Source: Toxorhynchites rutilus septentrionalis
Taxonomy: Eukaryota; Arthropoda; Insecta; Diptera; Culicidae
Assembly (NCBI RefSeq): GCF_029784135.1
Contig: NC_073744.1
Location: 32,932,439 to 32,996,438 of the forward strand
Direction of reading: 5' to 3'
Length of the DNA stretch: 64,000 bases
In this document: in pieces, positions 10,560 to 22,589 of the stretch
How positions within the stretch are numbered: position 1 is the stretch's first letter
Layout of the letters: each line of letters opens with the position of its first letter
Translations under genes and position numbers: made by a program
The notes under the pieces: model-generated
What the model was told of the DNA's origin: nothing
Databases searched by the model: none
The model's input: the letters and a program-made list of their open reading frames with translations, nothing else

Positions 10560-12770
10560 CCCCATGGGCAGATAAAAAATGTTCAAAAGTTGCATCATGT
10601 CACCGGCCTCTGTTCGAGATAGACACGTACCAATTTAATCCGATTCGCACTGTTGCGAAAATAAATAATCCGAAATAGCTCGAAAGTCGAATCTATTTGC
10701 CAAAGCCAATCAATTTCATTAGCCTTTCGGCGGAATTATAAATCATACTCTCGGCCCTCGCTCGAGCATGATTTATAGTTCCACCACCCATTCTCTATCA
10801 GGATCTGAATCGATATCAGGTCTCGAGCAGATAAATATATAAATATCCATATATTTCTGAAATGCCGACACAACCGGCTTCGTCCGTTTGGTACTCCTGT
10901 CCGAATAATGCTCCAATAATTGAGCCAAATAGCTTTTGTGTGGTTTGTGTATATTTTTTGAGACTCCTTCGGACGCGCGCAGTCCTATTACACGATGCTG
11001 CTGCTGCTCGTTGCCTTTGTGGCTGACTCAAAGTGCTCCCTCGGATCCGATCCGGTTTCTCCTCGCCACCGTCGGAGGGAGTCGGATCAAATTCCATCTA
11101 TCGTAATATATCATGATGGTGAAATATGACTTTGCTCCATGAATCATCTAGTCAATATGCATGCAAGCTCATCGCTCTCTTGGAAGAAGCAGCAGCAGGA
11201 CCAGTAAATCTTTTTCCAGTTCGCAACAAGGTCCCCCTTCCCCCTACTCCTCCCACGTAGCCTAGTCAGCTCTCGACTTCCACCCGGAGCCACCAGGAGC
11301 CGGGAGTCGAGCTATGCCATGTTGAGTGGAGATCCAATTTCCATAGGATGTTTTCCGTTATCCCGATCCCGAGTGCTGGAAATTGTAATTTATCGGCTTG
11401 CTCGCATTGCGGGAATTCGAGGAGGGTTATAATTTATCGATTTTTAAATATTATAATCTTCTTCAATATTGGTTTCGAATTGTTCATGTATAAACAATTC
11501 CCTCCCTTCCTTCCTTGGGGAAATATTCATGAGGATGCTCATACTGGATTTTGATGCTATGCAAGCTACGTCTGAAAGCGGCCAAACATATTTATATGTT
11601 TGCTCCATAGCTATTAGACTTATCTGAGGGATGTGAATATTACGATAGGCATGTTGAACAACAGCCAGGAGTACAATTTTTGTCTCGAACACATGCCAAA
11701 GCGTTCAGTTGTTTAATCAATTCTTGTTGTATGGGGATAAAATAAAAATTGGTGAGGCGATGAGAAAAAATGGCTAGAATCCAGTGACTGCTACGAAGGC
11801 TCGAAAACATGTCGCCACCGGTTGGTGCAACATTTCCTATATCGCGTATGCCTTCTGATAACCCGTTTGTGAGAGAGAATGAGCGAGCGTTCGTTCGGCG
11901 TCAGATTAGATTACAGTCAGATTATATGCATACACATACACAGAGGACTCGGGCTCCGGAACCTGAATAGAACAGTTGAAAAGGCCAAGCTGCGATAACA
12001 AAATCAGTAGCAGCAACTCATGGGGAACTCATGGCTAAGCGTTCATCCTGTAGGAACAGTTTTGGGGGACGCAAAACCAAAAGCTAGGCCAATGGCTAGT
12101 TAGAAACTTTTACACCGTACCACCACCGTGACCGGGCACAGAGGCTCTCAACAACACAACACAACAAACTTTGTACGGACATTTTCGCCATCAACATTCG
12201 AAGGGGGGCCGTTGTGGTTCCCGTTAATGCAGGGATACGCTTGTTCCCCGAGCAACTGACCGAGCGATCCGGACCGTATTCATGTGGGTTGTGCGGTATG
12301 ATCGTCGCATTAGTTTAGGTGACAATTTACCGATTCGATGAAAAAGTTTCCCCCGTTCCTGGGACATTTATGTTTTGACGTGACAAAGTTAACTTCTACT
12401 GTTCGGTTTGTGTAGCGATTGGTTTCGAAGCGGGACATGCTTCGAAAATGTTTTGTTCCGTGAACAGAGAGGATTTTTTACTTCTGCTACACAGGGATTA
12501 TGGATATACGTTCTGTGAAAGCTGTACCAGGAATTGATTATTTGAAAAGCTTGTTTAAGTGAATCGACGAAATGCTTTTTGGTTGACACCAACGTGTGTT
12601 TTTAGGGCACTCGCACTCTTTTGGATGGATCGTTTGCAATTTTTCCTGAATATGCATTCATGATATGTGTTAAATTTTTATTGTATGAGGTAGGGTTGCA
12701 AACTAAAATTTTCAAAAATCAGGGAGAATGAAAATAAAAATCAGGAAGAAATCGGGATAGCTCAAATTGG
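10560..12770. other. Repeat-poor, G+C-richer block
   Basis: More complex than its surroundings. It includes C/T-rich stretches near 11220-11300, a CTGCTGCTGCTCG run near 10990, and inverted words (ATAAATCATACTC near 10739-10751 and GCATGATTTATAG near 10766-10778). Open frames of up to 93 codons have no recognisable domain. Could be conserved intronic or enhancer DNA; the sequence alone does not show which. Confidence 0.4.
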
Positions 12771-12772
12771 GT

Positions 12773-13505
12773 TGTCCGGAAAGTTCATGTCGATTTTTGG
12801 AGAACAAAAGCATCATTTTTATATATGCAAACATACATTCAATTTTATTCAATTTTATATGCATTTATTCAATTTTATATGCACAATTTTGTTCCACAAT
12901 CTTTCGCCATCTTTCATGAAGCTTTAAAATTCTCCCCTATAAGAACATGTTTACTTTTCCGTTGAAAACTGTTGAAGGTATTTTTTGGGCTGTCCATAGA
13001 GTCGAAGTTTTTGTCCTTAAAATAATTTTGCAGATACCTGAACCTTTGATAATCTGAAGGTTTAATAAGCGGTTGGTTTAGTTGGTGCGATAGGACTTCC
13101 CAGCCAGACTTCAAAATAATCTATTGTTCAATTTATTGAGACATTGAGCATTGCCCTGATGGAACGCAACCTATCACGTAGACTTATTCACAAAGTTTGT
13201 CCTGGATTACTACCTTGAACGTGTCAAGTTACGAGCAGTACTTTTTGAAATTTATCAACTTGGTGGTGGATACTTGGTGGAAATTTATCGACTGATTACT
13301 TGGTAGAATCTCATTATACAGAATTCTCTTCCAATCGCACCAGCCGCAGAGTACGACTTTTTTTCGGGTGAAGACCGACTTTGGGGTTAGCTGCTCAAAA
13401 TTGTTGTATATAATGGAACTTGTATCTTCTTTATTCAGTTCTACATAGTTCGTAGTGGGTAATATTGCTTTAATTGTTTCCGAACCCAGTCTATTTCTAA
13501 TCTTC
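12773..13505 (-). mobile_element. mariner fossil with intact-looking 3' terminus
   Basis: The outer end (plus strand TTGGGTTGTCCGGAAAGTTC at about 12769-12788) is a mariner-type TIR. Reading the minus strand leftwards from 13505, transposase blocks are visible: CGWCDWKRILYNEILPSNQSIN (near 13285-13350), then GWEVLSH and PSDYQRFRYLQNYF.DKNFDS (near 13000-13105). PSDY holds the third catalytic Asp. The N-terminal DNA-binding half is missing and there are several frameshifts. The right side ends just before the target site of the LINE insertion. Confidence 0.8.
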
Positions 13506-13551
13506 ATTTCATTACTTTTATTACATTGTTCTATACTTGAGCAAACTTCCG

Positions 13552-13564
13552 CTTGCAGCCGGTT
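13552..13564. repeat. Left 13-bp target-site duplication of the I-like LINE
   Basis: CTTGCAGCCGGTT, identical to 17690-17702. It lies immediately outside the poly-T (poly-A on the element strand) end. Perfect identity of both copies supports a single target-primed insertion. Confidence 0.9.
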
Positions 13565-13915
13565 TTTTTTTATTAATTCGTTTATTTTTACAGGCTCAGT
13601 TACTTAAGTTTAAAGGAGCCGAATTCTTAAATATATTTTTAAAACTATATATATATATATAAACAATTTTCTTACATCTATGGTTAGTAAGATGGAAAAC
13701 CGATTACTCGCGGTGTGCTCGAGTTTAGAAGGGTGACATATTTTTAGGAGAAGGATGGGATATAAGGAAATTGTAACAATGTTGATGAGCACTCAATTCT
13801 TAAATCTATTCGTATATCTATAGTTTATTTACATTTCAACTTATTCTACTATTTATAGCAAGGGGACGAATTACCCGCAAAGGAAGGAAAGGAGGGTATA
13901 AGGATGTAGGGACAA

Positions 13916-15695
13916 TCACACACGAAGATCTATAGCTTTAAGGAAAACATATATATGGGACATGTAATCAAGGTCTAACCGAGCCAACACATCTCTCACC
14001 GGCACATTGGGTTGTCTTCCTCGGGCCCGAAGGGAGTTTTCTAAATTCGATCTGGCGACCAGATACACCTCGCACGACCAAACAACGTGCTCGATGTCGT
14101 GATAACCTTGGCCACAAACGCAGAGATTGCTGCTGGCAAGATTGAAACGGAAGAGTAGTGCATCTAACGAACAGTGATTGGACATGAGTCGGGAGAAGGT
14201 GCGAATAAAGTCCCGACTCAAATCCAGACTTTTGAACCACGGTTTGAGGCTAACCTTTGGGATAATCGAGTGAAACCACCGGCCCAATTCATCTTCATTC
14301 CACTTGCGTTGCCAGTTAGCGATGGTATTTTTGCGAACTAAAGAATAAAATTCATTGAAGGCGATTTGACGCTGATATATATAGCCTTCAATTGCACCTA
14401 CCTTTGCCAATGAGTCAGCCCTCTCATTACCCGGAATTGAGCAATGTGAAGGGACCCAGACAAAGGTAATGACATAACAGCGTCTGGATAAAGCACTCAA
14501 AATTTCTCGTATTCTCTCAAGGAAGTACGGCGAGTGCTTTTCCGGCCTCATTGAACGGATAGCTTCGACAGAGCTAAGACTATCCGTTACAATGTAATAG
14601 TGTTCAACAGGTCGTGAGGCGACGCTGTCCAACGCCCAGTATATCGCTGCCAATTCAGCAATATATACCGAGCAAGGATTCTGAAGACTGTGTGAGGTGC
14701 TAAAAAATACGTTGAACACTCCAAATCCTGTGGACTCATTCATAGAGGACCCATCAGTAAAGTATATATTATCACAATTGATACGCCCATACTTTGCATT
14801 GAAGATTGTAGGAACGAACCCCAATCTAAGATAATCTGGATTTTCATGGATTTTCTCCTTCATGAACAGATCGAAATGTACAGAGGAATTGATGTAGTCA
14901 GGAAAACAAATACGGTTGGGAATATACGAAGAAGGAACAACCTGCATAGAGGTGAATTCATGATATGAACTCATGAATCTAGAATGAAAATTTAGCTCGA
15001 TCAATTGCTCAAAATTTCCGATCACCAATGGATTCATAACCTTACACCGGATGAGGAACCGAAGAGATAATAAATTGAAGCGATCTTTTAGTGGGAGTAC
15101 GCCTGCCAAAACCTCGAGACTCATGGTATGCGTTGAGGGCATACATCCCAACGCAATACGGAGACAAAGATACTGAATTCGCTCGAGTTTAATGAGGTGT
15201 GTTTTGGCAGCTGATTGAAAACAGAAACTGCCATACTCCATCACTGAGAGAATAGTTGTTCGATACAACATAATAAGATCTTCGGGATGGGCTCCCCACC
15301 AGGTGCCGGTAATTGTACGGAGAAAATTTATTCTTTGTTGGCATTTTTTACTCAGATACCTAATATGGGCCCCCCAAGTACATTTGGAGTCGAACCAGAC
15401 CCCAAGATACTTGAATGACATAGCATGAGTGATCGGTTTACCCAAAAGTTGAAGCTTTGGTTTTGCTGGTCTATGCTTCCTAGAAAAAACCATCATCTCT
15501 GTTTTCTCCGTGGAGAATTCGATCCCTAGCCCAATGGCCCAGGTTGAAAAATTGTTCAAAGTATCTTGTAAGGGTCCTTGCAGGTCGGATTCGTTTGATC
15601 CTACGACAGACACCACTCCATCATCTGCAAGTTGTCTCAGGCTGCAATTTTGTGTAAGGCAATTGTCGATGTCGCTTACATAGAAGTTGTACAAA
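13916..15695 (-). pseudogene. LINE ORF2, part 4: RT motif C onwards, RNase H and zinc knuckle
   Basis: Longest intact frame in the window (about 590 residues). It opens with the RT active-site motif QLADDGVV (residues ~26-33), then YLGVWFDS and the thumb region (to ~210). An RNase H domain spans ~314-450 with all four acidic residues: YFTDGS, AELAAIYW, VTDS and NERADSLAK. Near ~535-555 is CVCGQGYHDIEHVVWSC, a CxC-x8-H-x4-C knuckle typical of this group. The stop is at 13916, just before the 3' UTR. The frame continues the RT of the next segment after a one-base loss near 15692. Confidence 0.9.
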
Positions 15696-16380
15696 AGGTG
15701 CTTAAACATGAGCCCTGGGGGAGGCCCATGTAAGAGACCCGACTTACTGCCGAATCTCCGTGAGAAAAGTTCAAATGTTTCTCACAAAGCAAATTATATA
15801 ACATATTATTCAATAGAGGCGGCAGACCCCGAGAGTGTAATTTGTCTGACAAAACCTCTATTGAAACAGAATCAAAGGCCCCCTTTATGTCCAAGAATAC
15901 TGAAGCCATTTGTTTTTTTTCGGCGTAAGCCATTTGAATTTCTGAAGAAAGCAACGCAAGACAATCATTCGTCCCCTTGCCCCTGCGGAACCCATATTGT
16001 GTATCTGAGAGTAGGCCATTCGTTTCAACCCATCGATCAAGGCGAAACAAGATCATTTTCTCCAACAATTTCCGTATACAAGACAGCATTGCTATTGGGC
16101 GGTACGAATTGAAGTCGGACGCGGGTTTTCCGGGTTTTTGAACAGCTATAACTCGTACTTGTCTCCAATCATCTGGAACAATATTATGCTCCAGAAACCG
16201 ATTGAATAAATTCAACAAGCGATGTTTCGCCACATCAGGGAGGTTTTTCAGCAAGTTGAACTTAATTCTATCCGATCCCGGAGCAGAATTGTTACATAAA
16301 AGCAGAGCAAGAGAGAATTCTACCATCGAAAACTCGGAATCAAGATCGCACCTACCTTGTGGTATATCTCGAACAATTTT
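15690..16380 (-). pseudogene. LINE ORF2, part 3: reverse transcriptase palm and fingers
   Basis: RT motifs appear in order: NSAPGSDRI, DWRQVRVIAVQKPGKP, NSYRPIAMLSCIRKLLEKMI, YGFRRGKGTNDCLALL, VFLDIKGAFDSVS (motif A with catalytic Asp) and YMGLPQGSCLS (motif B). Motif C lies in the next segment after the frameshift. About 30 residues at the downstream end of this frame are out-of-frame readthrough. Enzymatically this domain would copy element RNA at a nicked target, but the gene is split. Confidence 0.88.
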
Positions 16381-16755
16381 TTTCGAACAGGACAAACCTT
16401 CCGTGCAAAATTAAAAATCCATCGATGTGAATATTCTTCGCTTTCATTCGTTGAAGAGCGATTTCTCATGTTTCGAGCCACTTTCCATAATTTTTTCATT
16501 GACGTTTCTCGTGACAAACCTCCCACGAAATTTCGCCAATAAGCACGTTTTTTCCCTTTGATCAAGTTTTTAAATTGATTTTCAAGGTCCAAATACGTCT
16601 GAAAATTTTCAGGGGTTCCACGTTTCCGAAAAGCTTTAAATGCATTCGATTTTTCTACATAAAGCTTGGAACATATGCTATCCCACCATAGATTGGGAGG
16701 CCTTCGACGAATAGTGGAGCCTGGGATGGAAGTTATACTCCTCCAATGGAGGTAA
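16350..16755 (-). pseudogene. LINE ORF2, part 2: endonuclease-RT linker
   Basis: This frame contains PPNLWWDSICSKLYVEKSNA and KGKKRAYWRNFVGGLSRETS. The W-rich, K/R-rich linker between endonuclease and RT is usual in RNase H-bearing LINEs. It is connected by frameshifts near 16755 (from the endonuclease) and near 16370 (into the RT). Confidence 0.75.
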
Positions 16756-17547
16756 ACCATCTCTGGAATTGATGACTAGAGCAATCGCGTCCGCATATTT
16801 TTTCCAGTCAATGTGTCTTGTGAAGTCATATGCCATGTTTATAGATTCAGAAGAACTCGACCCAATGGTGATGGAAATTTTTATTGGCAAGTGATCACTA
16901 CCGTTGGGGTCCTGGATTACATTCCACTTGCAATCTAACGATAGTGAATTCGAGCAAAGCGAGAGGTCAAGAGCACTTGGGTTAGCAGGAGGTTTAGGCA
17001 CACGTGTTGTTTCCCCAGTGTTCAAAACGGTCATATTGAAGTTGTTACAAAGGTCATATATCAACAATGAACGATTATCGTCGTACTGTTCCCCCCAGGC
17101 AGTTCCGTGAGAGTTGAAGTCTCCCAAGATCAATCGTGGCTCAGGAAGGAGTGAGCACATGTCATCAAGTTGTTTGCGGCTAACCGCAGCTCTCGGAGGC
17201 CAATACAAGCTGACAATACAGAGGTCTTTGCCTCTGATGTTTGCATGACAAGCAACAGCTTCGATCCCTCCAATAGGTGGAAGGTCAATTCGAAAAAATG
17301 AGTGGCACTTATTGATCCCCAATAGTACCCCTCCGTATCTGTCATCGCGGTCCAAGCGTATAATATTAAAATCGTGGAAAGAGATATCATCTCGCGAAGA
17401 AAGCCAAGTTTCGGACAGAGCAAAAACATCACAATTGAAGTTATGAGTTAAAAATTTGAATGTATCCAATTTAGGGATAAGACTACGACAATTCCACTTC
17501 CACTGTAAAACAGTGATATCTCCGACCTCTCTATCTAAATTAGACAT
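16755..17547 (-). pseudogene. LINE ORF2, part 1: AP-type endonuclease
   Basis: The first ATG at 17547 gives MSNLDREV. APE-family motifs follow: QWKWNCRSL (Asn), ALSETWLS (metal-binding Glu), VSLYWPP, LILGDFNSHGTAWG (Asp/Asn) and GSDHLPIKI (Asp-His). It nicks the target DNA to prime reverse transcription. The ATG overlaps the ORF1 stop by eight bases (ATGTCTAA), suggesting ORF2 translation by termination-reinitiation. An in-frame TTG precedes the ATG. Confidence 0.88.
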
Positions 17548-17689
17548 CAAGAGAGATAATCATTGCAAGGAGGGGCCATGTTTGCATCAATTGCTGTAAA
17601 ATTGTCTTGATTACTGGAAGCATTGAGAAGACAAGGGTTCTGATGGAGTCGGAAACATTAAAACACTTGAAGATTTGATCCAAAAGTAA
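17540..17689 (-). pseudogene. LINE ORF1 C-terminal remnant
   Basis: About 50 codons read from the truncation point (LLLDQIFKCFNVSDS...) to the stop at 17540-17542, and they overlap the ORF2 start. Its position just upstream of ORF2 and the overlap identify it as the ORF1 (nucleic-acid-binding, gag-like) C-terminus. No CCHC knuckle remains in this part. Confidence 0.65.
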
Positions 17690-17702
17690 CTTGCAGCCGG
17701 TT
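17690..17702. repeat. Right 13-bp target-site duplication of the I-like LINE
   Basis: CTTGCAGCCGGTT again, directly after the truncated 5' end of the element. The pre-insertion site continues into GCTTTTTC and a long T-run. Confidence 0.9.
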
Positions 17703-18020
17703 GCTTTTTCTTTTTTTTTTTTGCATTCCCACAACTATACACTATTAGTATGTTGATTTGTCATACTATGACTACGACAATAAATGTCACAAATGAAAAT
17801 CACTTCGATGGCGACAGAATCACAATTAATGAAATTTTCTGCATTGACACGCTGAAGACTCCAGAATAATGAATGAATTCAGGGACGCCAGATATTTTTC
17901 AAATGTCTGCAATTAAAATTTTGAATATGTGTGTTTGAGTACATATGAGAATATTACATAGTTTCATACGGTTCATGAATAGTTTATACTTAAACAAATA
18001 AAATTTACTGAATATATATC

Positions 18021-20270
18021 CAGTGGCGTAGTGTAGTGAGGGCGGAGGGGGCGTTCCCCCTTTGAGGGTGACACCCATGGCCATGTTAGTCATATATGTT
18101 TCGAAAAAATCTTCCAAACTTCAGAATGAACGTCACCCGTAGGTGATTCTTCTTTGAAAGTTCATTTGCCTCTATTTAGTAATTGGTGGTATTATTTAGT
18201 GAAGGAATCCACCATGGAAATGTTCATATAAAAAAATCTTTCTTAAGTTTTTTCGTTTTGGATGGAAAAAGGTTGCTGATTTGAGTAACGACATCTTTGA
18301 TTAAATCGAGTTCAGCTTTCATGATGTACCGTTCTCAATTTTCGACATCGTTTCAACTATTCCAGTGGGAGTTCAGGTTTTGTTAAGAAAACTAAACAGA
18401 AAAAAAAGTCGTGTTCAAGGATTTGTGGACCACTCTTTGAACTTATGAGGACAACATGCTGGATTTTTTTTCTTGCTGGAGATCGTTTCCGTTGGGGATT
18501 ACAAGAGCCGTCAAAATTGTCAAAGGATTTAAAGCAAAATTTAAAGCAAATCAAGCAAGACATATGTTAGCAGCATTTGACAGCGGAATAAAAACGTTGC
18601 TTCCCAAACTTGTAAATTTTTTGCGACGGAGTTTCAGAAAACGAGTTGTTCCTAGAGATACCAAAATTCCGTGGATATTTGAAGGCCGCTGGAATTAACC
18701 TGAACAATGCCGATTTAGTCAGTCTCATCGTGAAATGGGACTTCTAAGAATCGTTTCCATATCTTACAGTGAGTTTGGAGCTACTAACTATCGATTTGCG
18801 TTTCTGTGGCACCTAATGAAAGAGGCTTGTCAAAATTGAAATAATTAAAAATCATGGTCAAATAGTGGACTGGCGTGCCTAAATAGTTTGGCTTTGTTTG
18901 TTATTCGAAAGTAAATCATCCACCTCCACACCTCCACTCCACCTCAATCCCCTACAAAGGTTTGTGTTTGAAAAGTTATTTTGAAGATGATTATTTCGCA
19001 TTTTGTCCATGGTGTGTAAAGAAAAATTTCCAACCCGAAAAAATCCTTGACCAATCGGGAATTGAACCCAATACCTATGTCGATATCAGCCGTGAATTTA
19101 CAAGTGTCTGCCCGCTTTACTAGAATTACGATAACGGTCTGTTGGTGCGATCGTTCTCGAATCCAGACAGCTGAGCAAACCCAACCCTAATTCTAGTTAA
19201 CACTTTAGGTCCTTCATAATCGGGGTGCAAACATGTTTACTGGAACTCGCAATCAAATCCCAGAAAAAATCTCGTTATAACCATCTACCTGTTCGGTGCG
19301 GTTTGTGGTCCGGAGGTATCATTGCCCGTACTTCTTTGAAGATGAAGATGAGAACAGCGTTACTATCAATGGTGATCTCTATTGTGCAGTGATATCCAGC
19401 TTTTTATTGCCCAAAATACAGTAGAACCTATAAGCAATCTGTTTGTCTATGGCTTTCTAACAGCCCGTAGTTATTGTCGTTCTGGCAGCACTGCTTGCCG
19501 CCTTTTTTCTTTTGTTCCGCAATCTTCATCATTCCGATAGAAACGCTTCGAGAAATGTGTGTTCATCCATTTTATACTTTAAATGAAAGCTAATAAACGT
19601 AGGTAATTCGCGGAATGTACTGTTTTATTGAACCACAAACAACAGAACCCCGATTATACGCGGAATAGAATGACGATGTCACCGCGTACAACTTAATTCG
19701 CGGATAACGCAATAAAGGGATAAAAATGAGGTACAAACACGAAAAAATATTGTTTGGCATAAACGTTATGTTTCTTCAACAAAGAAAACATTAAACTAAC
19801 CATATGTGAGGTCGTGTACATCAGTCAACAGGTAATGTGAAAGCCATGACCAAAACAAAAGAGCCAAGACTCTGCCACCCACTGATTTACTAGGGAATCC
19901 GCTTTCGAGGATAATCGAGTGTCTGTTGTAGTTCCAAAAGGATGGTGCCGCTCAGTACACGAAACTTTGAAATTATTGCGCAATAAGTTTGGTGAGCAAT
20001 TGCCCGCTTAGAGCGTGGGGTTTGACGTCGTTGGACTGTTTTCTATAGGGGTAGCTTCATTTACAAAATTTCCTGTGCTTTTCTGTGAATGAAAATCCCA
20101 ACGTCTCAAAAATCACCCTCTATTATTTTATCCTTTTTTTTATGTTTCTTGAATCGGTCAATTTGATTTTTCATCTTAGAACGAAAACAAAGACTTTATA
20201 ACAAAACTTGATTGGAGGGGTGACACTAAAAACACCCGCCCCGGGTGTCCCCCCTCACGCTACGCCGCTG
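18021..20270. mobile_element. hAT-type element (about 2.25 kb), degenerate
   Basis: The left end is CAGTGGCGTAGTGTAGTGAG. The right end, complemented, is CAGCGGCGTAGCGTGAGGGG. Flanks are TATATATC (18013-18020) and TATATAAC (20271-20278), an 8-bp duplication with one mismatch. CAGNGGCGTAG termini with an 8-bp TSD are classic hAT. The interior is eroded: an 80-codon frame at 18456-18698 (LPKLVNFLRRSFRKR) may be a transposase scrap but is not diagnostic. A SINE-C copy sits near 18940-19290. Words like 'ccccgattatacgcgg' near 19650 hint at a nested pogo-like fragment. Confidence 0.75.
18940..19290 (-). mobile_element. SINE-C copy inside the hAT-type element
   Basis: Shares with 39948-40250 the phrases CCCCTACAAAGGTTTG (left), GAAAATTTCCAACCCG, TCGGGAATTGAACCCA.TA (B-box-like when complemented, GTTCAATTCCC) and CTCGTTATAACCAT (right). 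The complement order puts the tRNA-like promoter to the right. tRNA-derived SINE; no functional tRNA fold. Confidence 0.6.
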
Positions 20271-20564
20271 TATATAACTCTGTAATCCATGATGTAAGAT
20301 TCTGGAGTGAGAGAAACAAATATCTCGTAAAATTATCCTCAATGATCATTTTTTCAATTGGCGTTGGAGGCATTGAGCTTCGTTCTCTGTCATTATGAAG
20401 CAAAAATCATAAACGAATTCAGGTGGAATAAATACACTACGTGTATTAGGCATTAAAAACATCAACTAATTAGTTTCATTCAAAATATAATAATTTGAAA
20501 CTGTCTTCGAGCGAGCCAATCTGACAGAGAATAGTCACTTTGATAAATGTCGAAACTGTACCCA

Positions 20565-21042
20565 TCAGTTCATTTATTAGACTTATTTAGCAATTCAGCT
20601 GTAACAGAGCCGAATTCGTTCGTGTAAATATTTTTATCTTATTATTACTTTTTGTTGTTTATTACACTGTTACAATTTTTAGGCGTAAGAGTATTCCTCC
20701 ATCGATAAACATTTGTTTTATCTATTACATAGTAGCCTTTCAGGCGTAAGAGTATTCCTGTTTTATCGATACACAACACATATCGCCTTTTTCGTCGTAA
20801 GAATATTCCTATTGATCGAATGTTCACAGTTGGACTGTTCACAGCGGGACTGATGATATGAGGCTTCAATTGTTGTGTTATTACCGAATGCAGCGAATTA
20901 CAGATGTAGCAGACCGAAAATGTGAGGGGTAAGGGACTAGAATAACACACAAAGATGGTCAGTTGAGGGGCCCTGAGTTATGAGCTCATGGTCGTTCGCT
21001 TAGTAGCGGACACGCAACCAATAAGGCTATAAAGACCCCGTT
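20565..21042 (-). mobile_element. SINE-A copy, divergent subfamily, with tRNA-like head
   Basis: The head on the minus strand starts GGGGTCTTTATAGCC near 21042, with an A-box-like word TAGCCTTATTGG and a degenerate B-box region (GAGCTCATAACTC). The middle contains repeated GCGTAAGAGTATTCC sub-units. The 3' tail near 20575-20610 has the GGCTC/GCTGAATTGC stem region. RNA polymerase III would have transcribed it. The internal sub-unit repeats distinguish it from the 42-46 kb copies. Confidence 0.75.
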
Positions 21043-21299
21043 ACATTCGATAACGTGAATCGCTTCGAAACAAGTGCGGACCGAAGAGCTTTTTATGTAG
21101 TCTATTCTGACAGCGCTCATTTCCTACCAGGAAAAAATTCGCAGGAATCCCAGTATTTTTATTACGGATATTTTTATAATAGGGTAAAAAGCTCAAAAAT
21201 CAGGGAAAATCAGAAAAATCAAGGAAAATTGAGTGTTTGTCAGGATATCAGGATACGAGCCAAAAAGTCTGGGAAATCCTGAATAATCAGGAAGCTTGG

Positions 21300-22580
21300 T
21301 ATCTCTGGTATTAGCTATCTTACAGATAGGAAGTTAACAAGTTAACAGAAGAAAGAAGGCTTATCTCTAACATTTTATGTTTTGTACAATCCGTCTCTGC
21401 TAGCTCAAAGCATTCGACAGAGAAACGTTTCGAACACCCGAGTTTCTTTTTGGATGCGACAGAATTGTATAACAGATATTTTCAGATATTTTCAGCTTCG
21501 CTGCCGGCGGAAACCGTTTGGTCTTCGAGGGTAACTTTACTTACTTGGTGAAAGGAAATTCGACACGCAGATTTTCACCATGAGCCGTTGAAGCCATTCG
21601 AGGTATCCATTTCAGAAGAAAAGTTACGATATCCCTGGAAAATACCATAATCTACAATCAGGTTCGACGATACAAAGCGACAGTTGGGTTTAATGTTATG
21701 CTCATATCTTTCAGTATCATTTACATAATCAATCGACTTATTGTCAGGGCAATCCGTACAACTTTTCAGGTCCACTTTCCATAGATTCTGGTAAAATAGG
21801 GTCAGAACTTTCTGACCTGAGCATGCAAAAAACATTTCAAAGTTATTTTGATTTATTTATTTGTTTATTATGGATCTAAAAAAATACATGGTGGGACAGT
21901 TATGCCTTGAATATCAACATAGGACAATTGAGCTTGATGGTGTTTTTCAAAAACTGGGAATAAACTATATATTTTTTTGTGTTTTTCCGGAAGATTAGGC
22001 ATAAAAACATCGTTTTACGAAGAAAAGTGAAAATTGCCAAAATGTAACATGGGATAACTGTGTGTAGAATGACAGATTATCACTTCCATTATAATTTTTT
22101 AACCGGCCGATTATGCTTTGCTTCGTACACCAGGTCAGTAAGGTGCTGAAAGACAAACTCTAACCAACCCTGCCAATTGGGGGTATTGCATAAAGTTTAA
22201 TGACCACTAAATGTAAGGACCGTGGCTGCGATCGATTCTAAATGTTCTCGCACAACAGTTTTGTTAGTAATGTAATGGGATTTTTTTTCTAGAACGCGAC
22301 GCTGACTATTATTTTCATTAGTCACTTCGTTGGAACTGCCTCAAAAGATATCTGACATCCGGTATCCAGCCAAACTGCTATCCGTTTTATCACTAGTAAA
22401 TGCTACCAATTATTAGTCATTTTTTGCCTGACGAATTACTCGTACATATACGTGATAAAAATGGTAAAAAAAAGGTTAAACCGCCAGTATAAGTCATCGG
22501 TTGGTTTAACATATACCCTAAACATATTTAAAAATAATTTTTAAAAAATCACCTTTATGTATTGTTGCTACCCGTAAAAT
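21300..22580. other. AT-rich non-coding stretch
   Basis: No gene or bounded repeat identified. Short frames (for example 86 codons at 21575-21835, minus) have no recognisable domain. Confidence 0.35.
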
Positions 22581-22589
22581 TACCATTAA

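Larger units (their letters stand above)
13565..17689 (-). mobile_element. I-like non-LTR retrotransposon, 5'-truncated, with TSD
   Basis: A 4.1-kb element on the minus strand bounded by a perfect 13-bp duplication. From its 5' side it holds the last ~50 codons of ORF1, ORF2 with AP-endonuclease, reverse transcriptase, RNase H and a C-terminal zinc-knuckle-like motif, then a ~350-bp 3' UTR ending AATAAACGAATTAATAAAAA. RT plus RNase H places it in the I/LOA/R1-like group rather than Jockey or CR1. ORF2 is broken by at least three frameshifts, so it is dead. The 3' tail contains a GGCTC...GAGCC stem shared with SINE-A. Confidence 0.92.

Noticed and set aside
13968..14240. 90-codon minus ORF, and plus-strand ORFs at 15687-16112 and 16904-17110
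   Set aside because: Shadow frames of the LINE ORF2.
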